This document shows, piece after piece, positions 37,081-48,869 of a DNA stretch of 64,000 nucleotides; positions within the stretch are counted from its first letter, which is position 1; every line of letters begins with the position of its first letter. The position numbers and the translations under genes are program-made. The notes under the pieces were generated by a model. That model ran no database searches and was not told where the DNA came from. It was given only the letters and a program-made list of their open reading frames with translations. Origin of the DNA: Cunninghamia lanceolata (Eukaryota > Streptophyta > Pinopsida > Cupressales > Cupressaceae); assembly GCA_027924645.1 (NCBI GenBank), contig BSBN01000495.1, positions 1,736,001 to 1,800,000 on the forward strand. The letters run 5' to 3'.

Positions 37081-37413
37081 GTGCCCTCACAAGTGGAACC
37101 ATTTTATGTATCCATGGTTATAAATGGAAAAAAAATTAGAAATTGTATGCTTGACTCTGGAGCATCTACAAATATCATGCCTTTGGCCATCATGCAACAA
37201 GCTGGATTGAAAATTGACAAGGCATGTGGAAAATGTTATGCTATGGATGCCAGAGAGGTACCAGTTATTGGAATCATGAAGGATGTAGATTTCAAACTGG
37301 CAGCATTTCCTAAAAAAAGATATAAAATGAATATAACAGTGGTTGACATCAAGCCACAGTATGGTATGTTGCTGTCAAGGAGATGGGCAACACTAATTGG
37401 TGGAAGTATGTAG
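37081..37413 (+). pseudogene. retropepsin-type aspartic protease of the Ty3/Tat element
   Basis: Contains MLDSGASTNIMPL (the DSG active-site loop) near 37150 and the strand PVIGIMKDVDFKL, then a RRWATLIGG end typical of Tat-type proteases. It matures Gag-Pol. It is in frame 1, whereas the preceding Gag C-terminal frame (36788-37123, with a basic and helical linker) is in frame 2, so a frameshift lies near 37080. A TAG at 37411 interrupts the link to the RNase H that follows in the same frame. Confidence 0.8.
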
Positions 37414-37617
37414 CTGGACCTGTCATATGCCATGATTTCAATGAATGGGAGGGATGTTAAGCTAATCAGAGAACAAAGATCATCAGAGACAGTGGAAGAC
37501 CAAGAAGCAGAGGAACAGATATGCTTTGTAAACACTGACTGTGATAACTTCAAGGTTGTCTTAGATGATAGAGAAGATAAAGAGAAAAATGTCTGCATTA
37601 AAGAGCTGGACCAGCAA

Positions 37618-38000
37618 GGTTTATGGACCATGTATTTTGATGGAGCTTGTGCAAAAGAAGGCTCTGGAGCTAGAGTTGTTTTCCTATCTCCAAATGGTAA
37701 GCTCCTCAAATTCTCTTTCTTGCTGAGGTTTGTTTGCACAAACAACATTGCAGAATATGAGGCCTTACTCTTAGGCCTAAATATAGCTCTCAAACATGGA
37801 ATCAAAATGCTAAGAGTATTTGGGGATTTTGAGTTGATTGTATCCCAAATTAGAGATAGGTATGCTTCAAAGAACAAAAGATGGAAACAATACAAGCATG
37901 TTGTTTGGGATACCATTGAACTTTTTGATGCATTTTCAATAGGCTGGGTAGAGAGATCAAAGAATGTTATGGCTGATTTCTTAGCTAATGTTGCAATAAG
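37618..38000 (+). pseudogene. archaeal-type RNase H (aRNH), upstream of RT
   Basis: Lies in the open frame 37432-38352. Motifs in order: YFDGACAKEGSGA (Asp), NNIAEYEALLLGL (Glu), RVFGDFELIVSQI (Asp), MADFLANVA (Asp). All four DEDD residues are kept. This is the additional RNase H known from Tat elements, resembling plant and archaeal RNase HI; it removes the RNA strand during reverse transcription. Here it sits between protease and RT, not after the native RNase H. The frame ends in TAG at 38350 and continues with a linker (HVFAWSYEDLKAY) into RT. A 278-codon antisense ORF (37236-38072) is a shadow. Confidence 0.8.
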
Positions 38001-38502
38001 GCCAGATGACATCACTCTATCAAATGTTACAAATGTAGAAGTTAAAATCAGGCCTTCAGTATTAGAGAACATATGCAGTTGGCAAGTGTTTAATGATGAT
38101 AGGGACTTGTTAAAATTTTTACACTACATAGATGAATATAAGAATCAAGAAATTGATTTCCAAGCTTTTGTAGAAACTATAGATGGAAAAGAAACTCTTG
38201 AGGGGAAAGAGATAATTCAGTTGAAGACTAATAAAATCCCTAGAGGGTTAGTAGTTTTGGAAAGAGCTTTTGACAGTAGAGATCAATTGGTCACAAAGAC
38301 ATCTCCCACAAACAAGGAAGATTTAGAAGAGATAAATTTGGGGACATCTTAGGCCCCCAAGAAGGTATACATTGGTAAGCAGCTCAAACCACACATCAGG
38401 AGTATGCTGATTGCATTACTGAAAAGATATAAACATGTTTTTGCTTGGTCATATGAGGACCTAAAGGCCTATAGAGAAGACTTATTCTAGCATGAGATCC
38501 CA

Positions 38503-39150
38503 TTGAAGCCTGGAGCTAAGCCATTTAGACAAAGGCAAAGACCTATTAATCCTACCTTAGATCCTAAGATGCAAGAAGAACTCAAAAAGCTTAGGGAAGC
38601 TAGAATAATTGTGCCAATCAGACATTCAACTTGGGTGTCTAATCTTGTCCCAGTCAGGAAAAAGAATGGTGATATTAGGCTTTGTGTTGACTTTAGAAAC
38701 TTGAATGTATCCTCCTTAAAGGATAACTATCCACTGCCTAATATGGAAGCTATGTTGCAGAGAGTGACTGTTGTGAACTCTTGTCCATGATGGATGGATT
38801 TTCAGGTTATAATCAGGTGAAGGTAAAGGAATCAGAACAGTATAAGTCTGCCTTCACCACTCCATGGGGAACTTATGTATATGTTAGAATGCCATTTGGA
38901 CTAACAAATGCAGGTGCTACATTTCAAAGGGCAATGGATGTTGCTTTTGCAGGGTTGATTGATTCAATCTTGGCTATATATCAAGATGATCTAACTACTT
39001 ATTCAAAGAAGGAAGAGCAGCATTGTTTGCATCTAGAGTAGATTTTCATAAGAGCACTAGAATATGGTATTTCTTTAAATCCAAAAAAGTGTGCTTTTGG
39101 GGTAGTTGAAGGAAAGCTCCTAGGGCACATTGTTTCCAAGGATGGAGTTA
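38503..39150 (+). pseudogene. reverse transcriptase of the Ty3/Tat element
   Basis: KPFRQRQRPINP, STWVSNLVPVRKKNGDIRLC, VDFRNLN and DNYPLPNME in frame 1, then after a one-base frameshift near 38780 MDGFSGYNQVKV (first catalytic Asp), AFTTPWGTYVYVRMPFGL, NAGATFQRAMD and the active site YQDD (about 38979), followed by NPKKCAFGV and LLGHIVSKDGV. A TAG at 39039 interrupts. YQDD in place of the commoner YVDD/YIDD keeps both Asp. The enzyme makes the cDNA from the element RNA; this copy is not functional as read. Confidence 0.85.
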
Positions 39151-39790
39151 GGATAGATCTAGAGAGAGTGGCTGCTATTGACAGAATTCAAATGCCAAAA
39201 ACTGTAAAAGGAGTTCAGTCTTTCTTTGGACAGATAAATTTTGTTAGGAGATTTGTTCCCAACTTTGCAGAAACCACAAGGAACATTTCTAAGATGATGA
39301 AGAAGGATGCAACTGTCAACTGGGAAAATGAAGCAATTGAATCATTTCAGAGTATCAAAGAGGCAATCAAGATGGCCTCTGTTCTTAAATCTCCTAATTT
39401 TTCTAGGTCATTCCAATTGTTTTCATTTGCTTCCTTTCACACTATTGCTGCATGTTTGCTACAGAAAAATGAGGATGGATTTGAGCAACCCATAGCTTTC
39501 TTTAGTATGTCCTTGCAGGCTACTGAGTTGAAATATGATATCATGGAAAAACAGGCATATGCACTAGTCAGAGCCATCAAAAGTTTCAGACCATACCTGG
39601 TAGGATCACATATAATTACATATGTACCCCATGCAGTAGTCAAAGACATATTCACTCAACAGGAGGTGACTGGAAGAAGGTGCAGATGGATAAACAAACT
39701 GCAAGAGTTCAACATAGACATACAAATTACCAAGTTGGTAAGAGGACAAGGATTAGCCAAGATGATGGCGCAGTCAAACTTGGAAGCATG
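39151..39790 (+). pseudogene. native Ty3 RNase H, catalytically degenerate, with connection domain
   Basis: Follows RT in one open frame (39168-40850). The start QSFFGQINFVRRFVPNFAE is the RT thumb/connection. The RNase H fold is recognisable (PIAFFSMSLQATELKYDIME, ALVRAIKSFRPYLVG), but the first catalytic Asp position reads LFSFASFHT where TDAS is expected, and the later YTDH position reads YVPHA. Glu in YDIME remains. So two Asp are lost without stops, while the aRNH upstream keeps all four. It may act as a tether domain. Confidence 0.75.
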
Positions 39791-39829
39791 CCATGTCAAT
39801 GCAGTCCAAAATGAAAATATAGATGTATC

Positions 39830-41091
39830 AAGATCTGAATGGTACAAGGATATTATATACTACTTGCAAAATCTGAATTGTCCTTCCCATTTCAGTGACA
39901 GTCAAAAGAGGACTTTAAAGTTACATGCAATTAGATATGTTATTGTTCAAGGTGAGCTATACTGGAAAAGCCCTAATGGTGTGCTGCTGAGGTGTGTGGA
40001 TGAAGATGTGGCTAACAATGTTTTGATTGACATGCATAAAGGATTGTGTGGTGGACATTATACTGCCCAAACAACAGCTCATAAGATTCTCAGGGTAGGA
40101 TATTGGTGGCCCACTCTCTTTTCAGATGCACAAAGGTTAGTGAGCAAGTGTGACCCTTGCCAGAGATTCTCAAGAAAGTTGAGATATGACGGTACTTTAC
40201 CCCTCAGAACTGTGACTGTGGATGCTCCATTTCAGAAATGGGGAATTGACTTCATAGGGGAAATTGCAGACAAGTCAAGTGGGGGACACAGTTGGATTTT
40301 GGTGGCAACTGATTACTTTACCAAATGGATTGAGGCCATTCCAACTAAGAGAGCTACAAGTAAGGTGGTGATGGATTTCATACTGGAAAATGTTATCATC
40401 AGGTTTGGAGTACCATTCAAGATAGTCACTGATAATGCTATGTGCTTTAGATCAAGTGAATTTGTTGATTTTTGCAACAGGTATGGGATAAATCTATCAT
40501 ATGCATCACCATACCACCGACAAGGAAATGGTCAAGCAGAATCAAGCAATAAAAGCATCATGAAAATTATCAAGAGGATGCTGGACAAGAACAAGAGAGC
40601 TTCGGACTCAAAATTAAAGTTAGCAATATGGGCTGATAGGGTGATAGTAAAAAAGGCTATTGGGATGTCACCCTTTGAAATAGTATATGGTGCGTCAGCC
40701 AGATTTCCCATAAACAATCTCTTGCTAGTTTACAGATTTATCCAGGATAATGATGAGATTGAAGACTCCATGACAGAAAGAGTGAATCAGCGGGTTGCAC
40801 TGGATGAGAACAGAAGGAAAGCCCACCAGATCAATCTCAAGAGACAGTAAGATGTGAAATATTTATTTGACAGGAGAGCTACAAAAAGGAAGTTTTAGGT
40901 CAATGATCTGGTGCTCATATGAAATGCAAAAAATTAGGACAAGGGTAAACATGGTAAGTTTGAACCCTTATGGATGGGCCCATATCAGATTTGCAGCACT
41001 CATGGGGAGGACTCTTATTTCCTCCAGGCCCTAGATGGTGAAGTTCTGGAATTGCCTGTGCATGGCCAATTCCTTAAGTTCTATTTTGCAT
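39830..41091 (+). pseudogene. integrase of the Ty3/Tat element
   Basis: The zinc-binding HHCC is GGHYTAQTTAHKILRVGYWW with CDPCQRF. The catalytic core has WGIDFIGEI (Asp), IVTDNAMCF (Asp) and QGNGQAESSNKS (Glu), the full D,D-35-E set. After a TAA at 40848 and further stops, the C-terminal domain continues (DKGKHGKFEPLWMGPYQI, LELPVHGQFLKFYFA) to a TAG near 41092. It inserts the cDNA into chromosomes. The main frame is open for 560 codons, the longest coding stretch in the window. Confidence 0.85.
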
Positions 41092-41203
41092 AGATGACTT
41101 ATCTCTGTGCACATTTGTAAAAATATGTCTATAGTGTAAATGCCTTGTACAGTTCGTGCTTTTTTGGTTTTTTGCCTGGTCTGCCTGGAGATCTAGTTCT
41201 CAC

Positions 41204-41223
41204 TGCAGGTTTTTGCACCTGCA
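41204..41223 (+). other. hairpin near the 3' LTR, where a polypurine tract is expected
   Basis: TGCAGGT, six-base loop TTTTGC, ACCTGCA: a 7-bp perfect stem ending 19 bases before the 3' LTR at 41243. The bases directly before the LTR (CCATTCGGAGCCAG) contain no clear purine run. Confidence 0.5.
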
Positions 41224-41242
41224 CGTCCCCATTCGGAGCCAG

Positions 41243-43635
41243 TGTTGGCACTCTATTTTGGTCTAGTTCTGAGCGCAGATATTGGAGGGTTTTTTCTTTT
41301 TGGGCCCTAAGTTTCCTTGTTCATCGCTGTGACTTTCTCTATCGGTGAAACTTCTTTTTGAGTGCTCAGATTATGATTGAACCATCGTTTTGAAACACTG
41401 TGTTGAACCCTTTTGGTTCAAGGTTCAAAGGTTCAGAGCTTTATGTTTTTGGTTCATCGGAGTGATCAGCATCATCGGCGAACTGTTTCTTGGTCCCTCC
41501 GATAGGTTTGGTGTGGTCGATGGATGTTCATCGGCATAACATTGAAGATCGGCATAGGCATTTTGGGTTTGACCGATGGCTTTGGTCATACCAATGGAGG
41601 TGGGAGGCCGTTGTCTATCAGTGAAACTAGTATGATTGGCTAGAGGAATTTCAGGGTGATCGTTGTTATCGGCAAGCTTCATTTGTTTTTGGTCGATATG
41701 GATGGTCTGGCCGACGGGAGCATAGTGACTTTGTTCATCGGCTGGACTGTATGTTTGGTTTCACCGATGAGGTGTTCATCAGCATGACTTTGGCTATTGG
41801 GTGAGCAGGCAGATGTTAGGCCGACTGTCATGGGTCTAGCCGATGGTGGATGGCTTGAGGTTGGCTATTGGGGTAACTTATACTATCAGCTAGTGGAATT
41901 TCATGTTGGCCGATGGTCTTTGTCTTGGTGACAGTAAGGCCATCGGTGAGAGTTGGTCTATCGGCTGGGGAGATTTTGGTTGTTCCAACAGTGTAAGTCA
42001 CATCGACGGAGGTGGCGAGACAATGTGTTATCGGCGAGAGTTGGTCTATCGGCAAAGGGGTTTCTTGCTAGCCCGATGGTTCATCTCTAGCTGACGGAGG
42101 GGGTGTGAAGTAGGCTTCAGCGTGACTTTTGCCTATCGGCGAGGAAGCTTTTAGGTTGGCCGATAGACTTTGTCTGGCCGAAAGTGGCTTGCGGAGGTGT
42201 GATCGGTATGACTATTGAGCTCGGCGAGAGATTTTTGGGGCGGGCCGATGGTATTTGTCAAGGCGATGGGTCTTTGGCGAAGGGTTGTGTCTCGAGCGTG
42301 ACAACATGCTCGACACCTTTTATGTGTGCGACCATGTTTTTAAAGTGCTAAGGGGGTTTCCGCACCTTGCATGTGGGATTAATTTTCCTACATATTTGAA
42401 ACCTGCGAAGAAGTGCGTTTTGGCGGGAACTTCTGTTTCAAACGCAGCGACGGTTTCCAAGTGAAATGCAGGCGGTTGAGACCTTTAATGGCGACAATGC
42501 AGAGATATGGGCAATGGTACAAGCAATCAGGTTGCCTGATTTTTGAGTGAAGACTTCTAGATGGCGGCGCAAGGCTCAACCTGTCCTTTCTGTCTGATGC
42601 AGCAATAATTTCTGGGTGCCATTCCTTTAGGGGTCTATATCTGATGTTTTTTGATGTCCATCATGTAATTAGTGCTGAGTACGCTTCTTTAGCTATTATA
42701 AGCAGGAAGTGTTACTGATTTTAAGGGTTGAAAGTTGAACATTTTGGCTTTGTAATGCAATACAACTGATTTGGTTGCTCTGTGCAGCAAAACTTGTGAG
42801 TTTATGTATCTCCTGTTGTATGTTTTTTGCATGAATCCACTGATTTCACGGTTAATTTTATATGAGAAATGCTATGTTAGCATGTGTTTTGTTAATTCTG
42901 TCTCCATTATTGCATGTATCTTTCTTCTGAGTGTGGATATTTGAGGAATGTTTAAGACTCTAGAACATAGAATTCCTGTGTTGAATGTCTAATCTCTTAA
43001 CTTCTACTCAAGGGGTAGATTAAATTGTTCTCAGATTGAACATTGGGAAGGGTATACTGCAGTAGGGATGTCATAAGTATAGATAGCTTAACACTTTGTA
43101 TTGGGAGATATTTGTAAGGCAAGTATCATATGTGTCCCCCTAAAATCTAGTTTTAGCTGTTCATGCTGATCATTCACAGGTGTATGTCTACTGACTCCAG
43201 GCCCTGGATAGGCACCGATCTAGCTTTGTGTTAGTGTTATATACCATGTCCAGCTTTGCATCCAAATATAAAATCAAAATCAAACTCCAAAACAACCATT
43301 AGGATAGTAGAATTAGTTTTAGGATCCAAGTCCTCTATCTACAACTGCAAATAGGCCCAAAGCCAGCCCCTTTTGCTCTTATCTTACAGTTTTGGTCTAG
43401 TTACAGGAGGACTTATCTACTTTATGTCAGTATCCCAGCCTTTATATGCGTATCCTCAGGGATGTTGAGTAGGGAATTCCCCCTAGGTTTTGCAGAGCCT
43501 AAAGAAGAAGAGGAGATAAAATATAGAGTCTATCTCCTACACTGTTGGCCCCTGGCCGAGAGATCCTGTTGATCATTGATGGCCACCTTGTAGGGAAATC
43601 TGGGAGTAAGCATCCAGTCTGGGAAAAAACCAACA
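41243..43635 (+). repeat. 3' LTR of the Ty3/Tat element
   Basis: 2,393 bp, TGTTGGCACTC...CCAACA, collinear with the 5' LTR. It carries the same ATCGG/CCGAT-rich upstream part. It is followed by CCACT, the target duplication. Confidence 0.92.
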
Positions 43636-43640
43636 CCACT

Positions 43641-44819
43641 AAAAAATTAATACAAATGGCAATTAATTATAAAAAGAAAAAATATTATGAGAAATTTTAG
43701 AATATTCCCCATAAAAAATGAAAGGACTTATGGTTAGGGCAAATCGAGGGAAATTTTTTTGACTTAGGCTCCCAATGCCCAAAATTAGGGCAAGAGGGAG
43801 AGACTTCTCCATGGTGGTGGCAAATGAGATGCAACAACCAATGCTAGGGAAAACAGGGTTATGGTGGTGGTAGATTGGTGCAGGGGTGTGGCGCTAAAAA
43901 AACTGGCTGAGCGTGAGCAGGATCAAAGTCATCGGGGCCTTTGAAGAGTGCTTTGAAGACTGCATATGTAGGTCTGTAAAATGATGCTTTGAACCCTTGA
44001 AACAATACAGATATTGAAACAAGCTAAAAAACCAAATATGCTCATACGTGTTTGCCTGGTTGTTTGACATCGACCTCTATGGTAGGCATGGAAATGTTGT
44101 CCAAAAATGAGCCGAGAGATGGCGTCGACCCTTGGTGAAAGAAGCTGACACTACAAGGAAACTCTGCAGCTATGAGAAGACTATTGAAACCTTGCACAGA
44201 GAGGTAGATCAGCCTGTGATGGAAGTTAGATTGATGTCTCAAGACCAATTCTCCATAGGAAAATTTACATAGGTTGAGGGTCTTCAAGGATAGACGTAGC
44301 CTTCCTACATGCTGTAAGTCTTGAAATAGGCCAAGAGCTTGAGAAAATGAGCTTCTTTTGCCCTTGCATGCCCTCAATTGAGCCTCTCTCCCTTTTCACA
44401 CACTCCCTGCATCTAGCGACACATAATGCCCGAGGTTATGCCCTTCATAGGCCACTATGGTAACTCTGGATGGCAAAATGGCCACTTAGTCTGGATCACC
44501 CCTATGAATAGGTTGTGGTGCCTTCAGGATAGGGAAGAATCACTGTTGCTTCACACTAGGTAGGGCAGAATTGTGGGCCACACAGGGTAGGACCGATTCA
44601 CAACTCCTCCATGCCAGGCACAAGTTGGTTAATAGGGTTGAGTTCCCTCCTCTATGCAAAACAAACCCTTGGCAGAGTCTACCAATTGAAGCCTTCAATA
44701 AGACATCACATGAAATGCAGATTCACCCAATAAATTTGGTTTTCACAAACAAAAAATAGAACATGAAACCATAAAACCACGAACCATTAATGAACTCAGC
44801 ATGACTCTGATACCATATT
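43641..44819 (-). mobile_element. 5' internal region of the non-autonomous element
   Basis: Continues the element after the Ty3 insertion. The minus-strand order is primer site TGGTATCAGAG (44805-44815), then non-coding-looking sequence. Minus ORF 44042-44377 encodes 111 residues (KTLNLCKFSYGELVLRHQ part) that I do not recognise; plus ORF 44571-44759 is a likely shadow. No Gag motif was found. Confidence 0.5.
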
Positions 44820-45068
44820 AACATGGAGTGAAAGCAATTGTTAATTGCAATAATTAAACAATGAACAAGAGGTGTACATATAGGTGAGAGAGGTGAAGAG
44901 GTTGAGTCAACTTAGGAGTTGACTTCAACACTCCTCTCACCAAGTGTCGAATGAGTGTTGACACATAGCTTGGAGAGTCCAATACAACTCTCCAAGTTTG
45001 ACACCTAACACCTAAGGTGCCTTAAAGCCATGTGCTTAAATATATTACTTAGAATAAGTAATATAAGG

Positions 45069-48000
45069 TGTAGTGCCCCTCCAGTTTCACCTTGGATGTA
45101 TAGGTGGTCAGACTAAGGAGAGTGAAGATGAATGTAAATAATTGGAATACTTAGGTTAGTATATTTTATCAATGAACCTTGTTGCAATACTAATAATTCT
45201 CATGCTCTGACATTGCCTTGCATTCAGGTGATTATGATGTTGATTTTAATATGATTGTCATATGTTAGAATTGAGTTTTATACGAATGATTCTGTATCAT
45301 AGGAGGTTATGATGTTTTGTGTGAATCAATCATATTATGAGTATCATGCTACTATCTGATGATGGTTCTTACTTAGTCGTTCAGTAACTGATTGATATGT
45401 GTGTTGTGATTACATGTTTGATGTGTGGGTGAAAGGAACATTGTCACATTACTCATGCATGAGTACCCTGCTACATTGCAACTTCCTTTCACTGTGTGTA
45501 TGACTACATGATTGCATATATATATATATATACATGTTTGACCATGTTGTTTACTGTAGGTTGCAGGTACCAGGCATCAACTCCACTTGAATTAACAAGT
45601 CTGAGTGTGCCTTAACCAATGGAACTATTAAATGGAGATAACATATGGTCCCCTAGCCTAGCCATCATCCTTGAAGAGGATGAGTATCCAGTTGTGTACC
45701 CCGTCTGTGTTGTCGGTTTGGTCATGATAGTTAGTCATTGTTGTGGTGGTCTTATTTTCTGATCTTGCATAGTAGTCAGATATGGTTTGATAGTTGGGTT
45801 ATTTTATTGGTATTGTTTTGGTTATTGTTGCCTTAAAATAAAATAATTAGTTATGAAGCATTTTTGTTAAATAAATAAATATATAAATGTCCTTATGTAA
45901 ATTTAGTTATGAAAAATATATTACTCTAGAAGTTAAGTTAATAAATAATAATAATAATAACAGTAATAAATGTAATTGCAACTAGAGATAAATAAATAAA
46001 TAATATTTATGTGTTACCATAAAATATATTTATCTTGGTCTAGTTGTAAAATATTTAAAATAGCAAACTGTAAGATATTGTTCATTCAAAAGTTATTGCC
46101 TCTTGTGGGGGGAATCTTTTGGAAAATTTTAGGGGATTTCTTTTGCTAAAAATAGGGAGTTTTTGGGCTATATTTAGGGGGGAGATTTCTCTCTCATAAG
46201 AATCTTCAACAGATGGAACTTTTGGAGGGAGATTGGTTTGTGGCTACAGCAGTTGAACCCAGCATCGAATCTTCAGCCCAGTCAAGCAAGCGAAATCAGG
46301 TTCCTTTGGTTCTATTTTCTGTCTCATTTTTCTATTGAAGAAAATGTTTGATTTATAATTTTTCCTGTTGATGGTAATTTGCTTGAGAGGTTAGAAGCCT
46401 TGTTATCAGATCCAATTATGCATGTTTGTATCATTGCATTTCTAGGAATCACTAATTGATGTGACTGTCTATCTCTCACCCATTTTATCTCTATTTTTAC
46501 AGTCTATTACGTTAGCCATAACTTTCGGTTTACAAACTGGGTTCCCCTAAGTTTTTGATATATGGTGTACAACCTGGTGGCCTAAAACATGTCCACAAAT
46601 TGTCCATACTTAATTTATCATTTTGAAGATATGAATGTTTTGTGACTGTCGACCTCTCAGCCATTTCATCTTTGTTTTTACAGTCTATTGCGTTAGCCAT
46701 AACTTTCATTTTATGAACTGGGTTCCTCTAAATTTTTTATATATGGTGCATGACCTAGTCACCTAAATCATATCCAAAGCGCGTCCATACATATCTGACA
46801 ATTATCCATACCTAGTTTGTCATTTTGTATATATGAATATTTTGTAACTGTCTACCTTTCACCCATTTCATCTCTGGCAAAATAGTTAGTTGTGTCACCA
46901 ATAACTCTATATTTTCAAATTGGGTTTCTCTGAAATTTTTTATATAAGATTCAACTCTTACCTATGAAAACTATATCTAAAAGAGTTAGCATTACCTAGT
47001 TTGTCAATTCAAAGATATGTATCAACTAGTGACAGACATTCCTATGCCATCTTGATTGTTGTTATTAAATCTACAAATCCATTCTATGCATGTTCTTTAA
47101 TCATTGCATTTGATAATATGACGTATCTTTGAGGCAATTTGCTAAACAGTTAATGCACTTTGTCTGTGCTCTCACTTTTGCATACATGTCTACTAGAGCA
47201 TTTCCTTTTTGAAGTCTCTTATCATTATCAAAACATTCTATATCTATATTCTTTCTGATATAGTATTTGTTCTTTGCATATCTTAATTGATCATATTAGT
47301 ATGTTTCTTTGTTAGTGGTTTATCTTAGTGCTTTTTGGTTTAAAATTATTCAATGGTGATATGTTGAGTTAATTTTTAAATATGGTCTTGCTTGAAATTC
47401 CATTGTTAGTTATTAACGTCAAGTAGTAATGATGTAATTGGTTTATTGTATTTTCCTTTGATTTTTGAGTCTTATTATTCTAATAGACTATCATAATTAA
47501 TAAATGTCAAGTCATTTAATTCTTCATTTCCATAGCAGCAAATGGATGTTCTTATGTATAGTGGTATTGTGTTCAATTTATAGACTCCAGAGGTTAGGCT
47601 ACATGGGTTCCAGTTAAACATTGTGTCATGTTGTTTAAATGTGTTTTTGATTTGAGATTATGCAGTGGAAGAGGGAAAGTTTTATGGTTGAGAGGTTGGA
47701 ATTAAATTTGTCTATGTATTGGTTTGTAAAAGATGGGTGCCTGACAGTCCCTTGTCCATGCATGATATTAATTTAGTTTCTGGATGTTGGTCAAGGGTTG
47801 CTAGTTACATGTAGGAGAGTGGCTTCTATGGTGGGGCTAGTGCCCAAAGTGGCTGCCTGGGTAACCCCATGGAAGTTGTAATCAAGTGATAACTTAATAA
47901 TTGATTTAGGTGGGTTGGGTAGTAATTCCCATAACAAGATAAGTATGATGCCTCACCCATGCCTTGAGTGCTCTCACAGGCTAAGGATGGGATGAGAAGG

Positions 48001-48846
48001 CCTGGTTGGCAAGGTTGACCTCCTTGTCTCCATGAGAGGATGTGTCAGCTCCACATGTGTCACCCTATGGGGCCGATACCTAGAGAGAGGCTACTAGGGT
48101 AACCATAGATAGGGGCTATTTTCTAGTGAGAGATAGCCTGGGTAATCCATGCTAGGACCATGCGATAACACTCTCCCTGCCGCATTCTGGTTACTTCCTC
48201 TTTATCTTGTGTTGTTGCCTCTTGAGTATTGCCTTGTCTTGATGATTGACTTGTCTTGATGATTGAGTTGTCTTGATGATTTTGTGTAATCTTGATGATC
48301 TGAGTTGTATATGTCAAGTCTGTATCTGCTTGCTTGTATCCTTTCACTTAGTGGAACCTCATTGTTATCTCCTAGCTCAGGGGGTGGACCTCAGGGTTCC
48401 ACATGGTTGGGTGGAAGAGCTTAATCCATTAGATTTCTTGGTCAAACTAGTTTGTGATCATTGTAGAAATGTTACTAGTTCCAGACTTGTACTTGCATCC
48501 TCAAACCTTTATTATAATTTTAGAATTGTATAATCTTATTATAAATTGTAAACTGATGTAATCGATCATGAATCTTGTAATCATGTAATCTTTTTTTTAA
48601 ACTTTTGTAACTGTTCATATCTATAAATAGGTAATGTAATCTTCTTCTTTTGTATCATGAGGTTTATTACTTGTGTTGTTATAAATTATGGTTATCTAAT
48701 GCAGTTATGTTTCCCTAGAGATGTTAGTTTTACTTGTTGCTATTAGACCATGTTATGTTTTGTTATTACCACTTCTTTAGAAAAAAAATTGCCCTTTTTA
48801 TTACTTAGTTAAACTTATCTTTAGGGTTGCATGACGGGGAATTACA
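45069..48846 (+). mobile_element. very long solo LTR (3.8 kb)
   Basis: It starts TGTAGTGCCCC and ends GGGGAATTACA, imperfect inverted termini, flanked by TAAGG (45064-45068 and 48847-48851); removing it restores the interrupted LTR (ATAAGG joined to TATAGTTTAGC). TATAAATA near 48622 about 220 bases from the end fits a U3/R boundary in plus orientation. No coding domain, primer site or second LTR is seen inside. It contains a TA repeat near 45515, ATA-rich sequence at 45850-46030 and three tandem units at 46461-47030. The small ORFs at 48123-48533 are not recognised. Confidence 0.88.
46461..47030 (+). repeat. three tandem degenerate repeats of about 190 bp
   Basis: Units start near 46461, 46642 and 46841. 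Each opens with a variant of GTGACTGTCTATCTCTCACC, then ACAGTCTATTACGTTAGCC, AACTGGGTTCC and TTTTTGATATATGG, and ends with CCTAGTTTGTCATTTTG-like sequence. The third is the most diverged. They lie wholly inside the 3.8 kb solo LTR. Confidence 0.75.
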
Positions 48847-48869
48847 TAAGGTATAGTTTAGCACTAACA

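Larger units (their letters stand above)
32172..43635 (+). mobile_element. Ty3 retrotransposon of Tat type with two RNase H domains
   Basis: The two LTRs are 32172-34553 and 41243-43635, the primer site is 34559-34576, and an exact 5-bp target duplication CCACT lies at 32167-32171 and 43636-43640. The internal order is Gag, protease, archaeal-type RNase H, RT, native RNase H, integrase. By hand count about two dozen differences separate the LTRs over their first 480 or so bases, mostly transitions, with visibly fewer later, so insertion is not recent. Stops and frameshifts make it non-autonomous now. It interrupts the 30354-48869 element. Confidence 0.93.
30354..48869 (-). mobile_element. non-autonomous LTR retrotransposon (about 3.3 kb) with two nested insertions
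   Basis: The 3' LTR is 30354-30608, with the purine tract AAGGGGGG beside it (minus strand). The 5' LTR is 44820-45068 plus 48852-48869 (267 bp), preceded on its inner side by TGGTATCAGAG (44805-44815, minus), the initiator-Met primer site. Flanks are ATTAC (30349-30353) and ATTAG (48870-48874), a target duplication with one mismatch. The internal part is 30609-32171 plus 43641-44804 after removing the Ty3 element. No gag or pol domain was found, so movement would need help from another element. The minus ORF at 44042-44377 (111 aa) is open but not recognised. Confidence 0.65.

Noticed and set aside
37236..38072. 278-codon minus-strand ORF
   Set aside because: It lies opposite the protease and archaeal-type RNase H of the Ty3 element; its translation has no recognisable motif and is a shadow.
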